The notes: a model not told the origin generated them from the letters alone. A stretch of 64,000 nt of DNA from Fibrobacter succinogenes (GCA_902800345.1 CADCDO010000005.1:62001-126000), one strand, 5' to 3'. Positions 43,893 to 54,423 are shown, counted from the stretch's first letter. Program-made: numbers and translations.

Positions 43893-44942
43893 CTATTTTT
43901 TAAAATTGTCGTCGTAGTCACTGCCACTGCGGTTAACTTTCAACAGGCCGATGTAATCCGCATTAGTCAAATGATAGCGCAGATCATTTGGCGTAACAAA
44001 CATGGCCTGGAATTTTCTGAGATTCTGGATCATTTCTCCAATGGAAAGATTATCATCATTGGAAATTTCCGAAATGGCTTGGGCAATATCCTTTATGGCC
44101 AAAATAAAATCTTTAACAATCTGGAAATCTATGGAAGTAATTTTCAGTTTTTCCCTGCACTTCACAGAAAGTTCTTTTTCCAATTCTTCCAAAATTTTCT
44201 TCACGGGACGATGCTTTTTAGCCCCCAGCCGTTTTCTCTTTGTCAAGAGAACCTTTTTGATGTCATCTCCACCATTCTTTACAAGGTCTTCAAAGACATC
44301 GAGCAAAGTATTTGGAGTGCGAGATTTCTTGGTCAGCGAACGCGGAACCTTAACACCGGCATCCCCGTCCTTTATATTCAGCTTAAGGCTCGAATCTTTC
44401 TTGGAAGCATCCAAATAACATTGATAGACATACGAAGAGCAAACCATCGTCAGATAGTCCTGTCCTTTTTTTCCATCTATCTTGCTTTTGATTTCGGCAG
44501 CAACCAGACTCAGGAATTCCACAACAACTTTACTCATAAAGTTCTGCTTCACTCCGTTCTTGAAAAGAAGAATCAATCCTAAAAGAATCAGATCCGAGAA
44601 CGGATAAGGAAGATCCTGAAGCACATAGTCCTTGGCAATATTGGCAGCGATTTGAACACCTTTCCTATTGGCTTTCTGGTGACGCAAGACATAGACTTCG
44701 CTGCCGCCGCTTTCGGCCATTTTCATCATGTGCGCATGGATTCCGAGTTCACCAGCTTCAGCCAGAACAAAATCCTTTTGCTGGACAAAAATAGCGCCAT
44801 GGGAAACATCGGAATTATTCGTCAACCTCATGATGAGGCTGCTTATTGTATCATTGGGGTCCCCCTTAAATGTTAGAATATCGCCTGGAAGAAGTTTATC
44901 TAAAGTGAAAGTGTCAGTTCCCTTCTTTAAGTTTTTTTTCAT
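43893..44942 (-). CDS. Permuted NlpC/P60 (YiiX/C92-like) hydrolase
   Basis: A 349-residue protein with a circularly permuted papain-type core. The order is PGDILTFKG, then NSDVSHGAIFV (His), FVLAEAGELGI (acidic residue) and, after an insert, DYLTMVCSSYVYQCYL (catalytic Cys). Family members cut amide or acyl bonds, often in cell wall or lipids. There is no obvious signal peptide, though a hydrophobic stretch of about 20 residues (LPYPFSDLILLGLILLF) could dock it at the membrane. The C-terminal third is helical and basic. The start has AAAGGG upstream. It follows the LuxR-type regulator gene by 76 bases on the same strand, so the regulator may control it. Confidence 0.7.
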   Translation of the reverse strand: MKKNLKKGTDTFTLDKLLPGDILTFKGDPNDTISSLIMRLTNNSDVSHGAIFVQQKDFVLAEAGELGIHAHMMKMAESGGSEVYVLRHQKANRKGVQIAANIAKDYVLQDLPYPFSDLILLGLILLFKNGVKQNFMSKVVVEFLSLVAAEIKSKIDGKKGQDYLTMVCSSYVYQCYLDASKKDSSLKLNIKDGDAGVKVPRSLTKKSRTPNTLLDVFEDLVKNGGDDIKKVLLTKRKRLGAKKHRPVKKILEELEKELSVKCREKLKITSIDFQIVKDFILAIKDIAQAISEISNDDNLSIGEMIQNLRKFQAMFVTPNDLRYHLTNADYIGLLKVNRSGSDYDDNFKK

Positions 44943-45018
44943 ATATACCCTTTTGTTTTGTTTTACTTAAATTTATATTACACTATCACTTTATTACAAT
45001 AACCCATATGGATTATTT

Positions 45019-46371
45019 TTAAGGATTAGTTTTCTTAAGAGCCTTTTCCAGAAGCGATTCAATCACCTGCCGCCGGGCCGGATCGACGCCTTTCAAAAGT
45101 TTTGTGCTATCCGAGATCTTAAAATCCGGATGGTGCTGGAACAATATTTTCTTGTGGACCTCGACTGAAGCCATGTCGCCCTTGAGATAGCGGCATCCAA
45201 TGACAAACAATAACGGATAAACGCTTTCCGGGCGAATATAGGCGGCACGCAAGGCGTATTTTTCACATTCGTCGTACTTTCCCAGCAAGAAATAGATGAA
45301 TGTCTTCGGAATATTCAGGTTGGGGTCGCTTTCGAGATCCGGGAAATAGCGTTCGCATTCGTCGAGCAATTCAAGCGCCTTGGAGCCCTCCCCCATAAGC
45401 AGATAAATTTGCGACAAGAGCATACTGGTCGAGATATTTTGAGGATTAGATTTTCTCACCATCAACAAATACGCTATCGCTTCTTTCATGTTCCCGGAGA
45501 GAATTTCAAAAAGGGCAATCATGAGCCGCGAATAATCCGAATACGGGTCGTCGTGCATGGACGACATGGCAATTTCCTGTATTTTATCAAAGTAATTTTG
45601 CGACTTGACCCAAGTTTCCGTAATGGCCGTATAGTAAAGCCTCACTAGCGAATATTTCAAGAACGTGTTTGCAAGGCCTTTCTGGAGCAATGTTTGTAGT
45701 TCAAATTCGCACTTTTCGAAACTGTCGCGGGTACGGCTATTCATTTTGTAGTTCACATAGGCACTTGCGAACCACCAACTCGGCTGCTGGTTTTCGCCCC
45801 TTTCGAACGACTGGCCTGCAGACACCACCATCTGGCGGTAGAGATGCATCGTCATCTGGTTCGAGAGGAACTCGATGTCGGAATGCTCATCGAACTTTTG
45901 AGAATACACCCAAAGGATCCTCGACATGTTCCCGTTAAAAAGAGTCAGATAAAGACTTGGCTTAGGATCTTGCGTCCCCGTCAATATAATCTGGTAGGTG
46001 GCGTCCCCATCCTTGGATTCCATGGTCGCATTTTGAATATTGAACAGATGATAGCGATGCAAATTCTGGACGAACAAGAAAGAGAAGACGTTCATTTGGG
46101 GATTGTCAAAATTTTCCCTCCGGACAACGAGGATTTTTATTTCGGGGATACGTTTTACGCCATCGTCCGCATCCAGCATGCCCAGTGAGGCCGCTTCGGT
46201 CCTGTTGCTCACGTCCATGATCTTGTAGATTTTTGCAAGATGCACTTTGACCGTATTGGCAGAAATATTCAGGATTCTACAAATTTCACCATTTGTAAGT
46301 CCCTTACGCACCAGAGCAAGTATTTCTTTTTGTCGAGCCGTAAATTCTTGTTTTGGAGTATTCTTTTCCAT
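45019..46371 (-). CDS. LuxR-type HTH regulator with TPR-like C-terminal part
   Basis: A 450-residue regulator. Residues 9-65 are a LuxR/GerE helix-turn-helix (FTARQKEILALVRKGLTN, ILNISANTVKVHLAKIY). It is at the N-terminus, the reverse of the usual order. A middle domain of about 130 residues of unknown type is followed by helical TPR-like repeats (about 230-420). No REC domain is visible, so it may respond to a protein partner or a small molecule. Neighbours are the permuted peptidase and the two D4-like genes. No ribosome site precedes the ATG. Confidence 0.7.
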   Translation of the reverse strand: MEKNTPKQEFTARQKEILALVRKGLTNGEICRILNISANTVKVHLAKIYKIMDVSNRTEAASLGMLDADDGVKRIPEIKILVVRRENFDNPQMNVFSFLFVQNLHRYHLFNIQNATMESKDGDATYQIILTGTQDPKPSLYLTLFNGNMSRILWVYSQKFDEHSDIEFLSNQMTMHLYRQMVVSAGQSFERGENQQPSWWFASAYVNYKMNSRTRDSFEKCEFELQTLLQKGLANTFLKYSLVRLYYTAITETWVKSQNYFDKIQEIAMSSMHDDPYSDYSRLMIALFEILSGNMKEAIAYLLMVRKSNPQNISTSMLLSQIYLLMGEGSKALELLDECERYFPDLESDPNLNIPKTFIYFLLGKYDECEKYALRAAYIRPESVYPLLFVIGCRYLKGDMASVEVHKKILFQHHPDFKISDSTKLLKGVDPARRQVIESLLEKALKKTNP

Positions 46372-46560
46372 ATTTTTTTACTTCATATATAGTATAAAAC
46401 ATACATAAAATAATTTTTTTACAAAAACTTATGTAATCATTTCATTCATTTTACATAAATATTCTTTTCCATTTCTGATGAATCACTCCTAAAAATGTTT
46501 TTTGAATCCGAATAGCCGTCTTTACGCGGCACGACACGGAGTCCGAATGAGTGACAAAGT

Positions 46561-46590
46561 AAAAAAAGCTCGGGATGACCCGAACTTTTT
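46561..46590 (-). terminator. Terminator of the DASS transporter gene
   Basis: TCGGG (46570-46574) and CCCGA (46579-46583) form the stem around ATGA, with an A/T run on both sides; seven T on the minus strand. Confidence 0.75.
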
Positions 46591-46659
46591 CACTTTTCGT
46601 AATTAGCAGTTCAGCGCTTCGGCAGGCAAAACAACCCGCGATTCGAAGCGACTGTTCAA

Positions 46660-48321
46660 TTACTTTGTAGCAGCGCTGTCAGCAACAACTAACTTAGCAG
46701 CGGAGTCCGCCGGAATAGCGACGGCGCTATCGAGGACAGCCGGAGCAGCGGCTTCAGCCTTGTCCGCTTCGGCAGCAGGGGCTTCCACCTTCGTCACTGC
46801 AGCAGGCTCAGCGACCTTGTCTGCAGCCTTCGGAGCCGGAGTTCCGAAGAAGTTCATCTTGGCGAGGAGTATCATCATCACCCAGGAGAGTGCCAAGCCA
46901 AAAACACCCATCACGATACCGGTTTTTGCCATACCGTTCGTATCGGTGTAACCCGTCGCATGGGCAAGCGCGTTAGGCGGCGTCGAAATCGGGAGGCTCA
47001 TGCCGAGAGAGCTTGCAAAGGCGACAGACACGAGGAGAGCCGTCACGCCACCGAGGCCAACGAGGTTGTCCTGGCAGGCGATACCCACGGCGCAGAGAAT
47101 CGGCACCAAGAGCGTAGCCGTAGAAGTATGGCTCATGAAGTTCGCCATGAAGAGGCAGATGACGCCACAACCGATCATGAGTGCGAGCGGAGACCACGTT
47201 GCAAACGGAATCGTCTTGATGAGGTGAGCGGCAAGGCCAGTCGCATTGAGGCCCACGCCAAGAGCAAAACCACCAGCTACGAGCCAGAGCACGTCCCAGC
47301 TCATCGCATTCAAATCCTTCTTGGTAATCACGCCGGTCAAGGCAAACACGGCCATCGGAATCATGGCGATCGCGTTATCGTTAATGCCATGGCCTGGAAT
47401 AGGGCCGATACCGTTCTTGCTGATAACCCACAGAACAACGCACACAACAAAAGTAATATAGACGATAATGGCCTTGGGACTCGTGTCGAACTTGCCGGCA
47501 CCTTCAATGTTCAGGACCATTTCCTTCATCTTGATCGGGTAAATCTTAAGGAGCAAGACCCAAGCAACCACCATCAAAACAATCACGTACGGAATACCGA
47601 AAGCCATCCACTGACCAAAGCTCACCGGATTGGCAACGAGGTCACCGCGGGCGATAGCGTCGTTCAAGGCACCAAGGGCGATGGCGTTAGGAGGCGTACC
47701 GATCGGGGTACCCATACCACCGATGTTGGCGCCCAGCGGAATAGCAAGGGCAAAAGCGGCTTTACCACGGTCGTCTTCATCAAAGAGCTTGAGCACCGGA
47801 GCGAGGATGGCAAGCATCATGGCGGCGGTAGCGGTGTTGCTCATGAACATGGAGAACACGGCGGTGATGAGCATGAGGCCGAGGAGCACGAACTTCGGGT
47901 TCTTTCCGAAGGGCTTCAGGAGCACGCGGGCAAGGTTCAAGTCCATCTTGTACTTGGTGGCTGCTGCAGCGAGGAAGAAGCCGCCCAAGAAGAGCATGAT
48001 GATGGGGTTTGCAAACGTAGCCATAATGGACTTATGGCTGATCATGGTCACGCCGTCCACGCGGAACACATTGAGTGCCGAGTCCGACATGGTGATGATC
48101 ATGAGGACGATGACGAGCATCGAGGTGGACCAGATCGGGAACGGTTGCAGAATCCAGAAAAGCGCAGCCATGACGAAAACGCCGATGACGCGAATTTCGA
48201 GCGGATTCAGGATTCCCATGGGGCTTGTCGCATCGAATCCGAGGGATTCGTAGGGCAAGAAGAGTGCGGCGATGGCGAGCACCGACGCAATGATGAATTT
48301 GATGAATTTTGCTTTTGTCAT
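46660..48321 (-). CDS. DASS-family dicarboxylate/sulfate:sodium symporter
   Basis: A 553-residue inner-membrane transporter with about eleven or twelve hydrophobic segments. The two Ser-Asn/His-Thr substrate motifs of the DASS family are present: SNTATAAMMLA and SHTSTATLLVP, and after each comes a GTPIGTPPNA or SLPISTPPNA signature. It should import a dicarboxylate such as succinate, fumarate or malate, or sulfate, with sodium; for an organism that makes succinate, dicarboxylate is plausible but unproven. The last ~60 residues form an Ala/Asp/Lys-rich cytoplasmic or periplasmic tail that the family usually lacks. No ribosome site is seen before the ATG. Confidence 0.9.
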   Translation of the reverse strand: MTKAKFIKFIIASVLAIAALFLPYESLGFDATSPMGILNPLEIRVIGVFVMAALFWILQPFPIWSTSMLVIVLMIITMSDSALNVFRVDGVTMISHKSIMATFANPIIMLFLGGFFLAAAATKYKMDLNLARVLLKPFGKNPKFVLLGLMLITAVFSMFMSNTATAAMMLAILAPVLKLFDEDDRGKAAFALAIPLGANIGGMGTPIGTPPNAIALGALNDAIARGDLVANPVSFGQWMAFGIPYVIVLMVVAWVLLLKIYPIKMKEMVLNIEGAGKFDTSPKAIIVYITFVVCVVLWVISKNGIGPIPGHGINDNAIAMIPMAVFALTGVITKKDLNAMSWDVLWLVAGGFALGVGLNATGLAAHLIKTIPFATWSPLALMIGCGVICLFMANFMSHTSTATLLVPILCAVGIACQDNLVGLGGVTALLVSVAFASSLGMSLPISTPPNALAHATGYTDTNGMAKTGIVMGVFGLALSWVMMILLAKMNFFGTPAPKAADKVAEPAAVTKVEAPAAEADKAEAAAPAVLDSAVAIPADSAAKLVVADSAATK

Positions 48322-48395
48322 AACGAGCGCAAATTTAGTAATTAAACATGCGTTCGGCTAGGGCGCCAATGGCGCAGTTGGTAGAAGTTAGTTGG

Positions 48396-48423
48396 TAGAG
48401 CTTAGATATTAGTCTAAGCTCTA
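48396..48423. repeat. Perfect hairpin from a dispersed word
   Basis: TAGAGCTTAGA (48396-48406) and TCTAAGCTCTA (48413-48423) separated by TATTAG. It ends just before the stop of the 1929-residue gene at 48427 and may end its transcripts, although no T run follows. Confidence 0.6.
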
Positions 48424-48426
48424 AGT

Positions 48427-51400
48427 TCAGCGCACCATGATTCGTGAGGTGGCGGAGAGACTACCGACCTGAGCTCTCACGAAATAGACGCCCTGTTTCG
48501 GCTTTTTCATGGAGACGACGTTCGAACCTTCGCTCGCGACGGACTTTTTCGTCGAGACGATACGTCCATCGACACCTACGATGCTAACCTTGACGTTTGC
48601 ACCGGCAAGTTTTGCGGCGGCATCAAATCCGACGTTCAGGACGTTCGACATCTGGTTCACGCGGAAGCCGGAAAGCCAGTTTTTCGCGATTTTGGCCGGG
48701 ACACCACCCTTCGTGACGTGGACGGAGACGTTCTTCGCCTTCGACGAAAGCTGAACGTCAATCGACTTGTCATCTACGACTTCGATAGTCTCGTCACCGA
48801 TGGTCGCATAGACGCGCAAGCCCTTCGCCCAGACGCGTTCGAGGCCGACGAAACTCAAGTGGCCCCTGCGGGAGGTCGTTGCGCTCGCTTCGAGGTTCCA
48901 TTCGAGGTCGTCGCCGTTTTTCTTGACGCTCTTGGCAAGACGCTGCTTGCCCTCGACGATGGAGAGATCTACATGGTCGCCCATGCCAGCCGGCGGTTCG
49001 CTCAAAGACTTTTCGGAACGGCCTGCGGCAAGTTCGTTCCAGGCGTCACGCTTGCCGTTGTTATCCGAAAGCACGACGCGGAGATTCCAGTTTTCGTCCG
49101 AGGCGCTCTTCGCAAGCCCCTTGTTCTCGTTTTCGAGTACAATGGAGGCCCTGAGCGGAATGCGTAACGTCATGGTGCTGGGCGCATACACCCAGACGGC
49201 TTCGTACGGTCCAAGCACTTCGGGATGTTCATATCCACCCGTTTCAGAATCCCAATGCCAGAACACGACGTCCTCACGCTGCGGGAGCTTCACGTACCAG
49301 CCATACGGATTCGCCATCAAGTTCCAGCCCGAATGACGGTTATACAGTTTCCACACTATTTCGGCGGCCATGTCTGGCGTCTGGAGGTTCAATTCCAACG
49401 GTTCGTTATACATTGGCCCGTACCAGTAACCACGGGTGGAATCGAACTTGTCCTTCGAACTGAACTTGCGATACTGCCAGAATTCACCGACCGGATTCGA
49501 TTCATCCCACCAGTAAACGGATGTCGTTGCGCCCTGTGACGCATAGGCGCTACGGCAGACTTCTTCCATGTTCTCACGGAACCAATCATCATCCGGCGCC
49601 ATGCCATGCGCTATTTCTTGCTTCATGTGTTCACATTCTTCAACCGCCCAGCTTCCATCTTCACTGGCAATACGTTCTTCCAGTTCATATCTGCATTCTT
49701 CGCCCTTGTTGTAGCACAGGGCATACATGGAGAGCGTCTGCCAGGAATTGGTCTTCAGGCTCTTTTCTTTCGGCGTCGAGAACACCTTTTCGTAGCTGAC
49801 GGAATCCAAGCCGTCCGTGAGCGTAAAGTTTACGCTGTATTCGCCGGCAGGCGCCGGGTCGAGGCGCCACGTGCCGTTTTTCGCCTTATCGACAAACTTT
49901 CCATCGACAACGGTATCAAGATAGACGCCGGCATCGGACACGACCTGAATGTGGTAGTTTACCTTATCCGTAGATTTCGCAGAAGCGCTCTCAAACTCCA
50001 TGCGGAGTGCCAGGCCGTCTTGCTGGACGGTAGGCTGAGCGATTTCATACAGATAGCTTGTGCTCGTGCTGGACTTGGACTTGCTCGAGCTGGACTTGGA
50101 CTTGCTCGTGCTGGAGCCAGACTTCACCTTGGAACTGCTGGATTTGTTCGTTGCCGTACTGCTGCTGGACTTTACCACTCCGTCCGAAGACGATGCAGGA
50201 GCCACAGAACTGCTGGAAGTCTTGCAGTCACCATAAATGGCTTTGACAACCATATCGTTGGTCACGTGGGTAAAGTCGTTACCGCTTTCGGATTCCCAAC
50301 CGACATGGCATTTGCCATCCTTCGGCTCAATTTTATCCGGCAGCGATGCAGACTTGCCATGTTCAACATCATGGTCCTCTTTGAGCATGAATCCTTCATC
50401 ATCGACAAATGTTACCCTATACGTGCATGTTTTGTATTCGGCTTCGATTGTCATTGGTCCAGTCACGCTCGTAAAATCACCCTTCCAATCGACAAAGCAC
50501 TGACCGTCAACCTTCTCCGGCACTTTATCCGGTGCGCTGGCGGAATAACCATGCTTTACAGTTTCCGTCTTTTCTTTTTTCGACCCGTCAGCACCTTCAT
50601 ATACGAATGTCACATTGTATTCACAGATCTTGGAAATCGCACTGACATGGATATCGCGCGTTACATTGCTATAATCCTCATCCCAATAATCAAAGCATCT
50701 ACCGTCTTCTGTCCGTAGAGCACCTCTCGGAGTAATTGCGGCCTTACCATATTCCACAATCTGGGGATTATCCAGAAGAACTCCATCCTCTGTCAGCAGA
50801 TTATCAATAAGATCCCCATCCATGTCATAGAAGGCGACCTCATATGTACATGTCTTCGTATCCGGAAGGACATTCATATTTCCAGTGACGTTGGTATAGT
50901 CCCTGTCCCTCTCCTTTTTCCATGCGACAAAGCACAACCCGTCATATGGAGGGACGTCATCCGGAGGCGTCGCAGCAGTGCCATGAACAACCTTATCCGT
51001 TTTAATAGACTCGCCATTTATGCCAACAAATGTAACCGTATATTCGCATTTTAAGTATTGTGCGGTGACGTTCAGTTCTCCTGTTACGTTGGTAAAGTCG
51101 GTGTCCCATCCAACAAAGCACCGCCCTTCATATTTCTTCGAAATATCGTCAGGTGCAACGGCATCTTCCCCATGCACAACCTTTTGTTCCTTGTCAACAT
51201 AGGTCTTGCCATCCGCGGCAAAATAATGGAAGGTCACCGGATATTCGCATTTTAAGTATTGTGCGGTGACGTTCAGTTCTCCCGTTACGTTGGTGAAGTC
51301 GGTGTCCCATCCAACAAAGCACCGCCCTTCATATTTCTTCGAAATATCATCAGGTGCAACGGCATCTTCCCCATGCAAGACCTTTTGTTCCTTGTCAACG

Positions 51401-54216
51401 TAGGTCTTGCCATCCGCAGCAAAATAATGGAAGGTCACCGGATATTCGCAAGTTTTTGATTCGGGTTCGACGGTCATGCTGGTATTCACATTTGTTACTT
51501 CATCGCCTTCCTCCATTATCCATTTATCAAAGCATCGACCATTTTTCGTCGCAGCCGGATTTTTCGACGGAATGGAAACAGAGCCTCCCTTTTTCGTCCA
51601 TTTCGTTTCATAAACATGATCGTCCAAATCCAGGAAATAGACTGCTAAAAGGTCACCAAAAACAGGATTATGATCGGTTTGAGTGCTACGAATCCAAATT
51701 CTTTGTTCGGACTTTTCAGGCCATGCATCATTCAAAGCTTCAACAAAGGTCTGTTCTTTCATTTTCTCCTCTTCCATAGCGCCATTTTTGTTCTCTGACA
51801 AAACCGGCTTGACAGATCCTTTCGAATTGCGGACGTTGACACTCGCCTTGCCAACAAGGCCTGCTCCGCTGACCTTGGACAAATCGAAAACATTTTCATG
51901 CACAGATTCATCTTTGCCGAACTTTCCAATAGCAGCAATTTCATCATCACCCATATGGTAGTTTGCAACAAATTCATTCGACTTGGTTACGCCATCGCCA
52001 CCAAGAAGACCGAACAAATATCCCGATACGGCAAACTCACCTGAAGAAGTTCCATTAAAATCGGAAATCTTTCCAAAAGAATAAGTATTATTCACCTTAA
52101 CAGGCCAACTCGTCAGTTGCGAACTCCCCACAAGGCCTCCCACATAGAACTGCTTACCCACAAGTCCTGTAGAGGCGACTCCACTTGTTTTTTTATAGAT
52201 AGTCCCACTTACCGAAACACGGTTCAAACTCCGCACAGCCTTGCACTTGCCGCAAATACCACCCATAAAAGTCTGTGTCTTTACACTCCCATTGCCTGTA
52301 CCGCCATAGGTCAAAAGTGAACCCGAGAAACCTGACGCGGTGACATCGGCAAATGAAATACTGGAATTCCCGCTGTTATCAATATGGGGGAATTCGCCTA
52401 TAATGCCACCCACAGAAGCACTGAAACCATCATCGGAGACACTTACATTACTGGATGTACTTCCACTGGAAACTCCTCTCGCGATAATATGCTCTAATTC
52501 CAGCGGGATACCGGAAGTATTATAAAGGCTCGCCGCACCTACAATACCGCCAATAGTAACGGAAGGGACATCCGGTTCTGTACTGGACGCCGGAGTACTT
52601 TTTGCCTCATATAAAATATTGACGGACGAGGTATCGCTTGTCAAGGGTTTTTCGGAAGCAAGCATGGCTGTACCGACAAGGCCACCCACAGAAGCCGAGA
52701 CGAAGAAATTGCCTGTTTTTTTCGCCGAATAACCACCCTTAATCCAGATTTCGCCCGAAGCATGGGAATTCCTAAGCGTCAAATACTGATCATTCCTGTT
52801 TCCGGCATTACTCGTATTTTCACAGCCGGCATAACCGGCAATTCCACCAACATAGTACTGATAAGTTCCTGGAATCGTTATATCTTCCGATATAAGAAAT
52901 TCAGTTGTTACGGAATTCGCAATTTTCAAGACACCGCCATTGCAAAGTCCACTATTTCCGATAAGCCCTCCCATATAAATATTAGGAGTCCCCGAACTAG
53001 AAGAAACAGCGCTATTCTCCATTTCCAATTTTTTCACGGCGACGTTATTGATAACCAAATCCGATAGATTGGGGGCACTCGACGGAGTCGAGTTTATTCT
53101 TCTCGTTTCGCCGAATAAGCCACCCATCGTGGACCCACCCTTTATTTCTACTTTTTCAATTCCGGCATTGGAAACGACAATGTTCGTTATTTCCATGTTT
53201 CTTGCAGGCTTCCCATACTCGGCATATACAAACAGGCCCGCAATGCCACCCAAAGCCGACGATTCGATTTGGGATGTTCCTTTTTCACATTCTATTTTGT
53301 CAATGTTGACATCGATGTCATTAAATTCGCTCGAATAAGCGGCACCGGCAAGACCGCCCAAAAGGGTCTTGTACCCACCCATCTTGCTATCTTTTTTATT
53401 TCCGGTAAGTACAATGTCGTTTGTCACTATGATTTTTGATGTCGACGCAACAGATCCAATCATCGAAATATTGGAAATTGCCGAATTATCAACATACCCC
53501 GCAAGGCCTCCCGCAAACGGAGCGCTCACGTTAATGTATCCCAGGGAGATATGATCCACGACACTACCATTTTCGATTATTCCGGCAAGACCGCCTACCG
53601 GATAGTAGTCTTTTTCGTCATCCGATATCGAGGTTCCTTTAGACGGAATATTCAAAATGATAAAATCCACATCGGAAAGTTTTAAATTTTTGACCGTGCC
53701 TCCGGAAATTCGGTGGAATAGACCCATTTCGGCGTCCCAGGCCCCGGCATAAGCGACATTGCAAACTTGCGATATTTGGAAATCGTTTCCGTCAAAGACC
53801 AAACCTGAAAAATCAAAGGCTTGGCTATTTTCCGAGCACGACCATTCCGCACCGGAGGTATTCAGCGTTTGCCCAAATTTGATATCCGAAGCAAGCTTTA
53901 GTGTGGACGATTCGGATTTGGATTGATCAACGTTTTCTTTTTTCCAATATTTTTTTAAAAGACCTGCAATAATGGCATTAGGCGTTTTGTCGCTTTCGGT
54001 ACCTTCCGCTATAGACTCGACACAGGTTCCTGTATATGAAAGGCCTAGCCCGGCCATAACCGTACTATTGCCCGGTTCGCACTCAAAATCTTGCTCCAAA
54101 TATAGAGCCTTGTCCGTCGCGTTATAAATTAGGTTTATATGTTCTGTCAACTGCGCCCAAACGGACGCAGAGAATAACATGCATACGAGAACGAGCAAAC
54201 GGTTCAAATTTTTCAT
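48427..54216 (-). CDS. Giant surface protein with GLUG-like and InlB/List-Bact-type repeats
   Basis: A 1929-residue exported protein. A signal peptide (about residues 1-21) is followed by a long beta-helix-like region (about 130-790) with GGLAG, GGIAG and GGLVG turns, like GLUG repeats of adhesins. About seven repeats of 60-67 residues follow (about 890-1310; TVTFVxxxG, then AxxPDxxxxxxGxCFxGW, then FTNVTGxxxVxAxY), like Listeria-Bacteroides repeats. A Ser/Lys linker (about 1330-1385) leads to a domain with WYWDES-type content and a sorting-type end (GVYFVRAQVGSLSATSRIMVR). It should be an adhesin or surface scaffold. The ribosome site is AGAAGG. Nearly identical copies of one repeat lie at 51045-51446. 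Confidence 0.75.
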   Translation of the reverse strand: MKNLNRLLVLVCMLFSASVWAQLTEHINLIYNATDKALYLEQDFECEPGNSTVMAGLGLSYTGTCVESIAEGTESDKTPNAIIAGLLKKYWKKENVDQSKSESSTLKLASDIKFGQTLNTSGAEWSCSENSQAFDFSGLVFDGNDFQISQVCNVAYAGAWDAEMGLFHRISGGTVKNLKLSDVDFIILNIPSKGTSISDDEKDYYPVGGLAGIIENGSVVDHISLGYINVSAPFAGGLAGYVDNSAISNISMIGSVASTSKIIVTNDIVLTGNKKDSKMGGYKTLLGGLAGAAYSSEFNDIDVNIDKIECEKGTSQIESSALGGIAGLFVYAEYGKPARNMEITNIVVSNAGIEKVEIKGGSTMGGLFGETRRINSTPSSAPNLSDLVINNVAVKKLEMENSAVSSSSGTPNIYMGGLIGNSGLCNGGVLKIANSVTTEFLISEDITIPGTYQYYVGGIAGYAGCENTSNAGNRNDQYLTLRNSHASGEIWIKGGYSAKKTGNFFVSASVGGLVGTAMLASEKPLTSDTSSVNILYEAKSTPASSTEPDVPSVTIGGIVGAASLYNTSGIPLELEHIIARGVSSGSTSSNVSVSDDGFSASVGGIIGEFPHIDNSGNSSISFADVTASGFSGSLLTYGGTGNGSVKTQTFMGGICGKCKAVRSLNRVSVSGTIYKKTSGVASTGLVGKQFYVGGLVGSSQLTSWPVKVNNTYSFGKISDFNGTSSGEFAVSGYLFGLLGGDGVTKSNEFVANYHMGDDEIAAIGKFGKDESVHENVFDLSKVSGAGLVGKASVNVRNSKGSVKPVLSENKNGAMEEEKMKEQTFVEALNDAWPEKSEQRIWIRSTQTDHNPVFGDLLAVYFLDLDDHVYETKWTKKGGSVSIPSKNPAATKNGRCFDKWIMEEGDEVTNVNTSMTVEPESKTCEYPVTFHYFAADGKTYVDKEQKVLHGEDAVAPDDISKKYEGRCFVGWDTDFTNVTGELNVTAQYLKCEYPVTFHYFAADGKTYVDKEQKVVHGEDAVAPDDISKKYEGRCFVGWDTDFTNVTGELNVTAQYLKCEYTVTFVGINGESIKTDKVVHGTAATPPDDVPPYDGLCFVAWKKERDRDYTNVTGNMNVLPDTKTCTYEVAFYDMDGDLIDNLLTEDGVLLDNPQIVEYGKAAITPRGALRTEDGRCFDYWDEDYSNVTRDIHVSAISKICEYNVTFVYEGADGSKKEKTETVKHGYSASAPDKVPEKVDGQCFVDWKGDFTSVTGPMTIEAEYKTCTYRVTFVDDEGFMLKEDHDVEHGKSASLPDKIEPKDGKCHVGWESESGNDFTHVTNDMVVKAIYGDCKTSSSSVAPASSSDGVVKSSSSTATNKSSSSKVKSGSSTSKSKSSSSKSKSSTSTSYLYEIAQPTVQQDGLALRMEFESASAKSTDKVNYHIQVVSDAGVYLDTVVDGKFVDKAKNGTWRLDPAPAGEYSVNFTLTDGLDSVSYEKVFSTPKEKSLKTNSWQTLSMYALCYNKGEECRYELEERIASEDGSWAVEECEHMKQEIAHGMAPDDDWFRENMEEVCRSAYASQGATTSVYWWDESNPVGEFWQYRKFSSKDKFDSTRGYWYGPMYNEPLELNLQTPDMAAEIVWKLYNRHSGWNLMANPYGWYVKLPQREDVVFWHWDSETGGYEHPEVLGPYEAVWVYAPSTMTLRIPLRASIVLENENKGLAKSASDENWNLRVVLSDNNGKRDAWNELAAGRSEKSLSEPPAGMGDHVDLSIVEGKQRLAKSVKKNGDDLEWNLEASATTSRRGHLSFVGLERVWAKGLRVYATIGDETIEVVDDKSIDVQLSSKAKNVSVHVTKGGVPAKIAKNWLSGFRVNQMSNVLNVGFDAAAKLAGANVKVSIVGVDGRIVSTKKSVASEGSNVVSMKKPKQGVYFVRAQVGSLSATSRIMVR
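51045..51446 (-). repeat. Two 201-bp near-identical tandem units within the giant gene
   Basis: The units 51045-51245 and 51246-51446 differ by only a few bases. Each encodes a 67-residue repeat with DKEQKVxHGEDAVAPDDISK and YEGRCFVGWDTDFTNVTGEL. They are a very recent duplication or conversion in the repeat region. Confidence 0.85.
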
Positions 54217-54423
54217 AGCGACCTTCTATTTTTAGGGCCAATACGCCTCTTTGGCTATAAAAATACTTTTTATGGCAATTTTTGCAAGCGCAATGCAACC
54301 AAAAAATATCATTTGTGACCTCAAACACTTAGAGAGGGGAAAATGCACTCTTCGGGCGTTGCCTTGCACGGTTTCTATTACTAAATTGGAAATATCCGTT
54401 TTTGGCGTTTCACAGGAGTTACA

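Noticed and set aside
46960..48345. Long plus-strand frame opposite the DASS transporter
   Set aside because: It is the antisense of a clear transporter gene; its composition (His, Glu, Asp-rich) is typical of such a shadow.
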